From Candidatus Leucobacter sulfamidivorax (GTDB lineage Bacteria > Actinomycetota > Actinomycetes > Actinomycetales > Microbacteriaceae), in NCBI GenBank assembly GCA_016771945.1, contig QZLF01000001.1, positions 496,001 to 560,000 on the forward strand: DNA of 64,000 nucleotides. The letters run 5' to 3'. Positions 58,122 through 64,000 of the stretch are shown in pieces (the first letter of the stretch is position 1; each line of letters starts with the position of its first letter). Under the pieces are notes generated by a model. That model had not been told where the DNA came from. It ran no database searches and saw nothing but the letters and a program-made list of their open reading frames with translations. The position numbers were made by a program, and so were the translations under genes.

Positions 58122-59146
58122 ACGCGCCCACTTCCTTCATCACCGGGATCGCCCGGAAGGCCCCCGGGGCATGGTCGTGGGCGGGCCTTGCCGCCGGCGG
58201 CGTGATCGTGTACCTGGTCTCCTCCGCCCTGACCCCGCGCACGATGGACGTGCTGATCTCGCTGTTCATCTACATGGCCGGCGCGGTCGGGTGGAACATC
58301 ATCGGCGGCATCGGCGGTCAGTTCTCCCTCGTGCACGCCGCCTTCGTCGGCGCCGGCTCCTACACGGCGATCATGGTCACCCGCGAACCGCTGGGACTCT
58401 CCGCGCCCGTGGCGATGCTGTTCGCGATCGTGGTCGGAGCGGTGCTCGCGCTCATCGTGGGCTCCTTCCTCTTCTTCCTGCGCGGCATCCTGTTCGCGAT
58501 CGCGTCGCTCGCCGTCGCGATGGCGATCATGGCGTGGATGACGATCTGGGAGTTCACGGGCGCCTCGCAGAACCTCAGCGGCGTCGGCAGCCTGATCCCG
58601 CGCAGGCCCGAGCAGTTCAACTACGCGATCGTCGTGGTCGTGGCCGCGATCGGGATCTCGCTGCTCGTGCAGCACTCGCGCTACGGTCTGCGGCTCAAGT
58701 CGGTGCGCGACGACCAGGAGGTCGCCGACAGTCTCGGGGTGTCCCCGTTCTGGACGAAGCTGCGCGCGATGGTGCTCTCGGGCGCGATCATGGGCGCGGT
58801 GGGCGCGCTGATCGCGTGGCAGGTCGGCTCGGTCGAGCCCTTCTCGGCGTTCAGCCTGAACTGGACGATCAACTTCATCGTGATGGCCGTGATCGGCGGT
58901 CTGGGCACGATCTGGGGGCCCGCGATCGGCGCGGTGATCATCTACTACGGCCTGACCGTGCTGCTGCAGGGGTTCCCGTACGTGAACCTCGTCGTGTCGG
59001 GCCTGCTCATGATCGTCCTGATCACGCTCCTGCCCGGCGGCCTGATCGGCGGGGTGAAACACGTGATCGAACGGGCCCGGACCCGGCACGGGACACCACA
59101 GACACCACCCACCACAACAGCCACGACGGCGGTCCCCGCGGGCTGA
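58118..59146 (+). CDS. ABC transporter permease (LivM type)
   Basis: A 342-residue permease with about nine hydrophobic segments and LivM-typical GGIGGQFSLVHAAFVGAG and GGLGTIWGPAIGA. GTG 58118 overlaps the LivH stop. It completes a transporter made of fused ATPase, binding protein, LivH and LivM. The C terminus ends in a Thr/Pro-rich tail. Confidence 0.92.
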   Translation: MNAPTSFITGIARKAPGAWSWAGLAAGGVIVYLVSSALTPRTMDVLISLFIYMAGAVGWNIIGGIGGQFSLVHAAFVGAGSYTAIMVTREPLGLSAPVAMLFAIVVGAVLALIVGSFLFFLRGILFAIASLAVAMAIMAWMTIWEFTGASQNLSGVGSLIPRRPEQFNYAIVVVVAAIGISLLVQHSRYGLRLKSVRDDQEVADSLGVSPFWTKLRAMVLSGAIMGAVGALIAWQVGSVEPFSAFSLNWTINFIVMAVIGGLGTIWGPAIGAVIIYYGLTVLLQGFPYVNLVVSGLLMIVLITLLPGGLIGGVKHVIERARTRHGTPQTPPTTTATTAVPAG

Positions 59147-59160
59147 CACTCGCGCAGGAC

Positions 59161-59194
59161 AGGGGGAGGATCGGCGCTCGCCGATCCTCCCCCT
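59161..59194 (+). terminator. Perfect 16-bp stem terminator after LivM gene
   Basis: AGGGGGAGGATCGGCG and its exact complement are separated by two bases, followed by CTTTG. It ends the branched-chain-type ABC operon just before the insertion sequence. Confidence 0.85.
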
Positions 59195-59304
59195 CTTTGC
59201 GCGCCCGCCCTGCGCCCGCCCTGCCCTCGGCCCTGCGCCCCACCGCGTGAATCGTGTCGTGTTTGATGGAGGGTATTCCTGTATCGAAAGGAACCCCCGG
59301 CATC

Positions 59305-59616
59305 ATGCCCGTCCCCTACCCAGCAGAACTCCGCGAACGTGCGGTTCGGCTCGTAATCGAAGCCCGTCAGAACCCCGCGACCCGTGATGGCGCGATCACG
59401 AGGATCGCGAAGCAACTCGACCTCCTCCCCGAGACGGTCCGGAAATGGGTGCGCCGTGCCGAGATCGACGAGGGTATCCGCCCCGGCACGACCAGTGAGG
59501 ATGCGGCCCGGATCACGGAACTCGAGCGCGAGGTACGTGAGCTTCGGCGCGCGAACCAGATCCTGAAGTCCGCGTCGGCTTTCTTCGCGGCGGAGCTCGA
59601 CCGCCCCTCACGATGA
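59305..59616 (+). CDS. IS3-type transposase subunit A
   Basis: A 103-residue helix-turn-helix protein: YPAELRERAVRLVIEAR, IAKQLDLLPETVRKWVRRAEI, then a leucine-zipper-like helix (ITELEREVRELRRANQILKSASAFFAAEL), the standard OrfA layout of IS3 elements. ATG 59305 has a distant ribosome site; ATG 59266 is an alternative. Its stop overlaps the OrfB start (ATGA). Confidence 0.87.
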   Translation: MPVPYPAELRERAVRLVIEARQNPATRDGAITRIAKQLDLLPETVRKWVRRAEIDEGIRPGTTSEDAARITELEREVRELRRANQILKSASAFFAAELDRPSR

Positions 59617-60539
59617 CCGAGAAGACCGCGTACATCGACGCCAATCGCACCGAGTTCGGGGTCGAGCCGATCTGCCGGGCACTTGAAGACACGCCCGCCC
59701 AGATCGCCCCGTCAAGCTACTACGCGGCGAAGAACAGACCGCCCTCGGATCGTGAGCTGCGCGACCATGGCCTCTGCGAGAAAATCGCCCGCATCCACGA
59801 GGACAACTATGGCGTCTACGGTGTGCGGAAGATCCACGCCGCGCTTCGCCGTGAGGGTGAACGCGTCGCGGAATCGACAGTGCGCCGCCTCATGCGGCAG
59901 CTCGGACTCCGCGGGATCTCGCGAGCGAAAGGCCCCCGAACCACGAAGCCGGCCCCGGAGACCGGCCGCCCCCTCGATCTCGTGAACCGGCAGTTCATCG
60001 CGGCTCGTCCGAACGAGTTGTGGGTCGCCGATATCACCTACGTCAGGACCTTCTCGGGGTGGGTGTACGTCGCGTTCGTGCTCGATGTGTACTCGCGCAT
60101 GATCGTCGGCTGGCAGCTCTCCACCCGCCTCTACACCGATCTCGCGCTCGACGCGCTCCGGATGGGGATCTGGCGACGCCAACGCCAAGGTCATGATCTT
60201 GCCGGGCTGACGCATCACTCCGATAGGGGCGTCCAGTATCGAGCGATTCGCTACACGGAACGGCTCGCGGAATGCGACGCGGTCACGTCCGTCGGCTCCA
60301 AGGGCGATTCGTATGACGCGATGGCCGAGGCACTGAACTCGCTCTACAAAGCCGAACTCGTCCGCAACCTCGGCCCGTGGCAATCGATCAATGATCTCGA
60401 GATCGCGACCGCGGAATGGGTGGACTGGTGGAACGAGCGCCGCCTCCATGGCGAACTCGATCAGCGCCCACCCGCCGAGGTCGAGACCGCCTACTGGGCG
60501 ACCTGTCAGCCCTCACTTGCCTTGTCTGAAACCAACTAA
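59613..60539 (+). CDS. IS3-type transposase subunit B (DDE integrase core)
   Basis: A 308-residue transposase with an N-terminal HTH_21-type region (YGVYGVRKIHAALRREG) and an rve integrase core. The DDE residues fit WVADITYV (D), HHSDRGVQY (D) and AEALNSLYKAE (E); the region WNERRLHGELDQRPPAE is the usual IS3 ending. The frame is intact, so the element may be active. OrfB begins by ATGA overlap with OrfA rather than only by a programmed frameshift. Confidence 0.92.
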   Translation: MTEKTAYIDANRTEFGVEPICRALEDTPAQIAPSSYYAAKNRPPSDRELRDHGLCEKIARIHEDNYGVYGVRKIHAALRREGERVAESTVRRLMRQLGLRGISRAKGPRTTKPAPETGRPLDLVNRQFIAARPNELWVADITYVRTFSGWVYVAFVLDVYSRMIVGWQLSTRLYTDLALDALRMGIWRRQRQGHDLAGLTHHSDRGVQYRAIRYTERLAECDAVTSVGSKGDSYDAMAEALNSLYKAELVRNLGPWQSINDLEIATAEWVDWWNERRLHGELDQRPPAEVETAYWATCQPSLALSETN

Positions 60540-60569
60540 AACACTCTCTACCAAACCCGACACTTGACA

Positions 60570-61083
60570 CGGTTCCTACGAAGAGGTTGTGGAAGCTGAT
60601 GACCGCGAGGAGGGCGGCCGCGAGCATCGGGCTCAGGAGGGATTCCAGGTCGTAGGCGAGCCGGGACAGGGAGAGTGCTCGCGTGTACTCGCGCTCGTCA
60701 GGAAGTACGGACGGGATCACGGCCTGGAACGTCGGCGTGAACGTCGCGGACGCGGACTGCAGCAGGAAGATCAGAACATAGATCTGCCACGCTTCCGCCA
60801 CGAACGGCAAGGAGATAGCGACCCCGGCACGGATGAGGTCCGCGCCGATGAGTACGGGCCTCCGGGGTAGGCGGGCGACGAGCGCGGTCGTGACCGGGGA
60901 CACGGCGACGTAGGCGACCATCTTGATCGTCATCGCCACACCCATCACGATGCCGGCCTCCCCGCCGGAGATGTCGAACGCGAGCAGGCCGAGCGCGACA
61001 GTGAGGAGCCCGGTCCCGAGCAAGGCGATGATCTGCGCGCCGAACAGCTTCGCATAGATCGGGTTACGAAGAACGGCAAGCAT
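60570..61083 (-). pseudogene. MFS transporter, N-terminal 171 residues, truncated by IS
   Basis: From ATG 61083 the frame encodes a major facilitator protein: NPIYAKLFGAQIIALLGTGLL, then about five helices up to ISFHNLFVGT, where homology stops at the IS end. A full member has about 400 residues, so more than half is lost. The remaining part resembles MFS exporters found beside ArsR regulators. The missing part is not on the other side of the IS. The gene was probably co-transcribed with the ArsR gene, which ends 15 bp upstream. Confidence 0.82.
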
Positions 61084-61098
61084 CAGAGGCCCTACTGG

Positions 61099-61482
61099 TC
61101 ACTGAAGATCGTGGGTTGATTGCTGGGGCGCGATGTGATGCGGTGGCAGCTGTCCGTTCGCGACGGCATGCTCAGCCTGCTTGATCGCCTCGATCACAAG
61201 CTTGAGTGCATGCTCGTCCGTGAGACGGTACAGCACGCTCGTGCCCTCGTGCCGAGTTGTCACCATGCGCGCCATCCGCATTCGGGCAAGGTGCTGAGAC
61301 ACCCCGGACGGCTTCTTCCCGACAAGTTCCGCGAGCGCGTTCACGGGCAGCTCTTCGGCCCGGCGGAGTGCAAGAACGATCTTGATTCGGGTCGGGTCCG
61401 CGAGGATGCCGAGTACCTCGGCCGCGAGATCGACACACTCCGACGCGGAGTCCATCTCGCGAGCACCCATATCTGCATTCAT
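61099..61482 (-). CDS. ArsR-family regulator (metal-sensing type)
   Basis: A 127-residue ArsR/SmtB-type repressor: helix-turn-helix VNALAELVGKKPSGVSQHLARMR, wing TTRHEGTSVLYRLT, and a C-terminal tail with histidines (PPHHIAPQQSTHD) after the last helix, a pattern used for Ni/Co or Zn binding in NmtR/KmtR-like sensors. TAATAT (61494-61489) ends 6 nt before ATG 61482, so the message is probably leaderless. It would regulate the downstream MFS gene, now cut by the IS. Confidence 0.88.
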   Translation of the reverse strand: MNADMGAREMDSASECVDLAAEVLGILADPTRIKIVLALRRAEELPVNALAELVGKKPSGVSQHLARMRMARMVTTRHEGTSVLYRLTDEHALKLVIEAIKQAEHAVANGQLPPHHIAPQQSTHDLQ

Positions 61483-61502
61483 ACGCAGATATTAACATTA
61501 TA

Positions 61503-61735
61503 CGTTCAAGGTGCACTAATGGAGACACCGTTCCGGCCCGCTGGAAACTGGAATCTACCAACAGCCGGGAACCCGTTCGTCTCCGGGCCAGGCGAGTGCT
61601 CGAGTCGTGCCGAGACGGCGGCCGGGCCCGGTTCCGTGGGTTTCGTACATCGATTCCGCTCTGGTGAGTGACGGGTTTTGTAGCTCTTGCACGATGGTCA
61701 CCTGATGGTCATTTCGAGAACGTAGGGTCCGGAAC
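61503..61735. other. Noncoding gap with tandem ATGGTCA repeats
   Basis: No convincing gene is seen. ATGGTCA occurs at 61694-61700 and 61705-61711, one helical turn apart, followed by the -10-like TAGGGT at 61723-61728, which lies 7 nt before the ATG at 61736. The repeats may be an activator site. Confidence 0.4.
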
Positions 61736-61927
61736 ATGATCCGGGACGCAGCTAAACTGCAGAGCACCGCGCGCGACTTGTCGGAGCTCGGGCTCTCATT
61801 GAGCAACCAGTCGACACCTCCTACCGCCGAGACCTGCGAAGCGATCGGCCTCGCACTCGTGGCGCTCTCCGGCGCGCTGCAAGACATCGCCGAGGCCCTG
61901 ACTGCGCCGCAGCTGACGTCGGCCTAG
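61736..61927 (+). CDS. Small hypothetical protein, 63 residues
   Basis: A short helical, acidic protein (MIRDAAKLQSTARDLSELGL and ALVALSGALQDIAEALTAP). No family is recognised. A leaderless-type -10 box TAGGGT lies 7 nt upstream, and a second small gene follows after 13 bp, supporting that it is real. Confidence 0.5.
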   Translation: MIRDAAKLQSTARDLSELGLSLSNQSTPPTAETCEAIGLALVALSGALQDIAEALTAPQLTSA

Positions 61928-61940
61928 AAGGGACGGGCCG

Positions 61941-62120
61941 GTGGAGACCAAGGCCGTGGGCGATGTCGTGTACACGCTCAACCGTCGGGAGTCCCCGGAG
62001 AACGATCTGGGGAACTGGTACTGGTTGGGTGCAGACGGCAGCGTGCTCGAACCCACGGAGGCCGAGTTGCGTGCGTTGAAGATCAGCGACGACGTTCTGG
62101 ACGACCGGATCCCGGATTGA
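61941..62120 (+). CDS. Small hypothetical protein, 59 residues
   Basis: From GTG 61941 the frame reads VETKAVGDVVYTLNRRESP, then NWYWLGADGSVLEPTEAEL, and ends RIPD. It contains aromatic residues and a balanced composition unlike shadow frames of this genome. GAAGGGACGGG upstream could serve as a ribosome site. It probably forms an operon with the 63-residue gene. Function unknown. Confidence 0.5.
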   Translation: METKAVGDVVYTLNRRESPENDLGNWYWLGADGSVLEPTEAELRALKISDDVLDDRIPD

Positions 62121-62205
62121 GCGGATCGCCTCCCGAACGTCGACGGAGAGAGGGAGATCGTCCTCCGCCCGATGCGTGTGACGGCTGGAGTCCTAGAGTG
62201 AAGGC

Positions 62206-62712
62206 ATGAGCGCGGAGAAGGGGCCGGACCGCGAGCCGAAAGGGCTCTCCGAAGCGCGTGTGCGAAAGGCGAGCAGCCGGGATGCCGCCACGGTCGGCCG
62301 ATTGCTCTACGATTTCAACCGCGAGTTCGAGACGCCGACGCCCACGGCCGAGCAGTTCGCCACCCGCTTCGAGGCACTGATCGAGCGGGACGATGTATCG
62401 GTGCTCCTCTCGGAGTCGCACGCGGAGGCACTCGGCTTCGCCTTTCTCACGATGCGCCCCACTCCCTACGGCGACGGCCCCCTGGTGCAGCTCGAGGAGC
62501 TCTACGTCGAGCCGCGGTGCAGGAACCGCGGTGTGGGCACGACCCTGCTGCATGCGGCTCTCGCGGAGGCGAGTGCCCGCGATGCGGTCGAGATGCACAT
62601 CAACGTCGACGAGGACGACGTCGCCACCCGCAGGTTCTACGAGCGATACGGATTCGTCAATCTCCAGCCGGGCGGCGAGTTCCGCATGCTCTGCTACCTG
62701 CGCGAGCTCTGA
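62206..62712 (+). CDS. GNAT family N-acetyltransferase
   Basis: A 168-residue acetyltransferase: strand QLEELYVEPRCRNRGVGTTLLHAAL contains motif A (RxxGxG/A) for acetyl-CoA, and NVDEDDVATRRFYERYGFVN is motif B. It transfers acetyl from acetyl-CoA to an amine; substrate unknown. TAGAGT (62194-62199) lies 6 nt before the ATG, a leaderless arrangement. Confidence 0.88.
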   Translation: MSAEKGPDREPKGLSEARVRKASSRDAATVGRLLYDFNREFETPTPTAEQFATRFEALIERDDVSVLLSESHAEALGFAFLTMRPTPYGDGPLVQLEELYVEPRCRNRGVGTTLLHAALAEASARDAVEMHINVDEDDVATRRFYERYGFVNLQPGGEFRMLCYLREL

Positions 62713-62747
62713 TCGAGGGCCCGCGCGCCGGAGCGTGCGTCCCGGAG

Positions 62748-63035
62748 CTACCAGTGATGGCGGAAGGCGAACCGGCCGTCGACGAACACATCGAAGTACT
62801 TCGCGCCCCCGTCGATGAGCTGCTGAGCGATCAGCCGCACCGAGACCATGTGCTTCTCGTGCACGCCGACCTCGAGGTCGAAGACGTTCGGCATGACGAT
62901 CCCCAGGTTCCCGCCGCTGTCGACCGCGAGAACGCCGTCGACGCTGACCGTCACCCGGTTGCGGATCCCGGCCAGCCTCACGGTGACCTCGTGTCGTTCT
63001 TGAACGCCCACGGTGAAGGCGAAAGTCGTCGGCAT
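62748..63035 (-). CDS. Small protein of two internal beta repeats
   Basis: A 95-residue protein made of two similar units: FTVGVQERHEVTVRL...VTVSVDGVLAV (about residues 7-40) and LEVGVHEKHMVSVRL...FDVFVDGRFAF (about 54-92). Each has the pattern VGVxExHxVxVRL followed by VxVDG. A two-sheet beta structure is likely. No function is recognised. The stop lies 35 bp from the convergent GNAT gene. Confidence 0.6.
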   Translation of the reverse strand: MPTTFAFTVGVQERHEVTVRLAGIRNRVTVSVDGVLAVDSGGNLGIVMPNVFDLEVGVHEKHMVSVRLIAQQLIDGGAKYFDVFVDGRFAFRHHW

Positions 63036-63106
63036 GAGGTCAACTCAACCACAGATCGCGTGCCGGCCGAGGGCACGAGCACCCCGTTTCGGTCCGCCGA
63101 TCGTCG

Positions 63107-64000
63107 TCACGGCTTCGGCACCACCTTGGCGTCCTGGGCGGGGAAGACCACCTTCTGAATGATGATGATGCCGCTCGCGGCGATGGGGATCGCGACGAGC
63201 GCGCCGAGGACCCCGCCGAGCGCACCCCCTCCGACCGCGGCGATCACCACGATCGACCCCGGGACGGCGACCGCCTTGCTCATGATGCGCGGGCTGAGCA
63301 CGTACGCCTCCACCTGCAGGTAGATGACGTAGTAGATGAGCGAGACGAGCGCGGTCAGGGGGGATGCGAACAGGCAGATCAGCGTGTTGATGATCGCGCC
63401 GCTCAGCGTTCCGACCAGCGGGATGAGGGATCCGATGAATGCGATGAGCGCGAGCAGCACGGGCATCGGAGCGCCGATGATCGAGAGGAATATCAGGCTG
63501 AGGACGCCGTTGATCAGAGCCAGGCTGATCTGCCCGATCACGTACCGCCCGACCGCGCCTGACACGTCCTCAAGGAGCTCGGTGTAGCGCGGACGCGCGT
63601 GGGCGGCGACGAAGCGGGCGGACACCTTCTTCATCGATCGGAGCGACGCCATGAAGTACAGGGTCAGGATGAGCACGATCGTCACTCCGGTGAGCCCGCC
63701 GGTGATCCCCGCCCCGATCGCGAGCAGGCCGCCGCCGATCTGCGTGAGGTTCTGCGGGTCCTGGACGAAATCCAGCGCGCCTTCGAGCGCCTTGTCCAAG
63801 GAGTCCCCGTACTGGTTCGTCAGATCGAGGTACCACTGGCTCGTGACGAACGCGTCGATGAGCTCCGGCGCATCCTCGACGAGGGAGGCGACCTGGTCGA
63901 CGATGATCGGGATGATCGCGATCAGGATCCCCGCGAAGAGGAGCACCACGGTGACGACCACGACGGTGACGGCGGCCGGACGCGGAAGCTTCCGCTCGAG
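63107..64000 (-). CDS. AI-2E family transporter (PerM-like), partial
   Basis: The minus-strand frame is open to the right edge of the window, so the N terminus is missing; about 297 residues are visible. It has hydrophobic segments near VVLLFAGILIAIIPIIV, ALLAFIGSLIPLVGTLSG and the terminal IVVIAAVGGGALGGVLGALVAIPIAASGIII, with the long soluble loop between first and later helices that marks the AI-2E/UPF0118 family. Members export autoinducer-2 or act as Na/H antiporters. Confidence 0.88.
   Translation of the reverse strand, partial: LERKLPRPAAVTVVVVTVVLLFAGILIAIIPIIVDQVASLVEDAPELIDAFVTSQWYLDLTNQYGDSLDKALEGALDFVQDPQNLTQIGGGLLAIGAGITGGLTGVTIVLILTLYFMASLRSMKKVSARFVAAHARPRYTELLEDVSGAVGRYVIGQISLALINGVLSLIFLSIIGAPMPVLLALIAFIGSLIPLVGTLSGAIINTLICLFASPLTALVSLIYYVIYLQVEAYVLSPRIMSKAVAVPGSIVVIAAVGGGALGGVLGALVAIPIAASGIIIIQKVVFPAQDAKVVPKP

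Larger units (their letters stand above)
59248..60569 (+). mobile_element. IS3-family insertion sequence
   Basis: A roughly 1.3-kb element with two overlapping transposase frames. The ends match as imperfect inverted repeats: from 59248 TGAATCGTGTCGTGTTTG, and from 60569 on the minus strand TGTCAAGTGTCGGGTTTG, both beginning TG as in IS3 elements. The bases next to the two ends differ (GCG before, CGG after), so no target duplication is seen, and the right end cuts an MFS gene whose missing part is not on the left side. This points to a rearrangement or deletion involving the element. Confidence 0.85.

Noticed and set aside
59241-60575. Target-site duplication of the IS element
   Set aside because: The three to four bases before 59248 (CGCG) and after 60569 (CGGT) differ, so none is claimed.
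1-64000. CRISPR arrays, tRNA, rRNA, prophage or plasmid replication genes
   Set aside because: I looked for regularly spaced repeats, cloverleaf-like stretches, and phage or replication protein motifs and saw none.

Overview
The window is very GC-rich DNA with GTG starts, overlapping ATGA/GTGA/TGATG gene junctions, many apparently leaderless genes with TANNNT -10 boxes, and one DUF222/HNH (13E12-type) protein. Together these point to an actinobacterium, most likely of the family Microbacteriaceae; the genus cannot be told from the sequence alone.

Positions 1-6.7 kb are ordinary chromosome: a partial sensor kinase, a NatA/NatB-like ABC exporter, an S4 RNA-binding protein, a YigZ/IMPACT protein, a type B carboxylesterase and exonuclease III. 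From about 6.8 kb to 59.1 kb the window is a large catabolic and transport region. It holds two single-component flavin monooxygenases, an extradiol-type dioxygenase, a cytochrome P450 with its own ferredoxin and reductase, a berberine-bridge-type flavin oxidase, a VAO-type flavin oxidase, an acyl-CoA-dehydrogenase-fold monooxygenase, many SDRs, two FAH-family hydrolases, a broken cyclase-family hydrolase, several SnoaL/NTF2-fold proteins, a DapA-family lyase, an ornithine-cyclodeaminase-like protein, a BKACE (DUF849) enzyme, an aldehyde dehydrogenase, two MFS exporters and three complete ABC uptake systems (oligopeptide-type, ribose-type, branched-chain-amino-acid-type). Regulators are two LysR, two TetR, one GntR and one MarR. 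From 59.2 kb on, an IS3-type element has cut off an MFS gene beside an ArsR regulator; small unknown genes, a GNAT acetyltransferase and a partial AI-2E-family membrane protein follow.

The most striking signal is not a gene. A 15-bp imperfect dyad, consensus CGATRSYWGSCATCG, occurs at eleven places between 11.4 and 49.2 kb. At each place its centre lies about 44 bp (43.5 to 45.5) from the centre of a recognisable -10 hexamer, on the upstream side of a catabolic or transport operon. This is the geometry of one activator (most likely of the LysR family) controlling eleven scattered transcription units. One copy lies on the start codon of the LysR gene at 11496-12419, making that protein the best candidate. 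The regulon joins ring hydroxylation, ring cleavage, C-C or enol-lactone type hydrolysis, aldehyde oxidation and import/export, so the region looks like one dispersed pathway for an aromatic or heteroaromatic (possibly plant-derived) compound. The substrate is not identifiable from sequence.

Operons outside that regulon carry their own controls: the P450 operon has a TetR gene and a 20-bp palindrome; the FMO/oligopeptide-ABC operon at 30-38 kb has a divergent TetR and two TGCAGTCGATGCA operators; the lyase/flavin-oxidase operon at 22.7-27.8 kb starts with a GntR gene. Three genes inside the region (20140, 43751, 50428) each contain a single-base frameshift, which may be real decay or assembly error.
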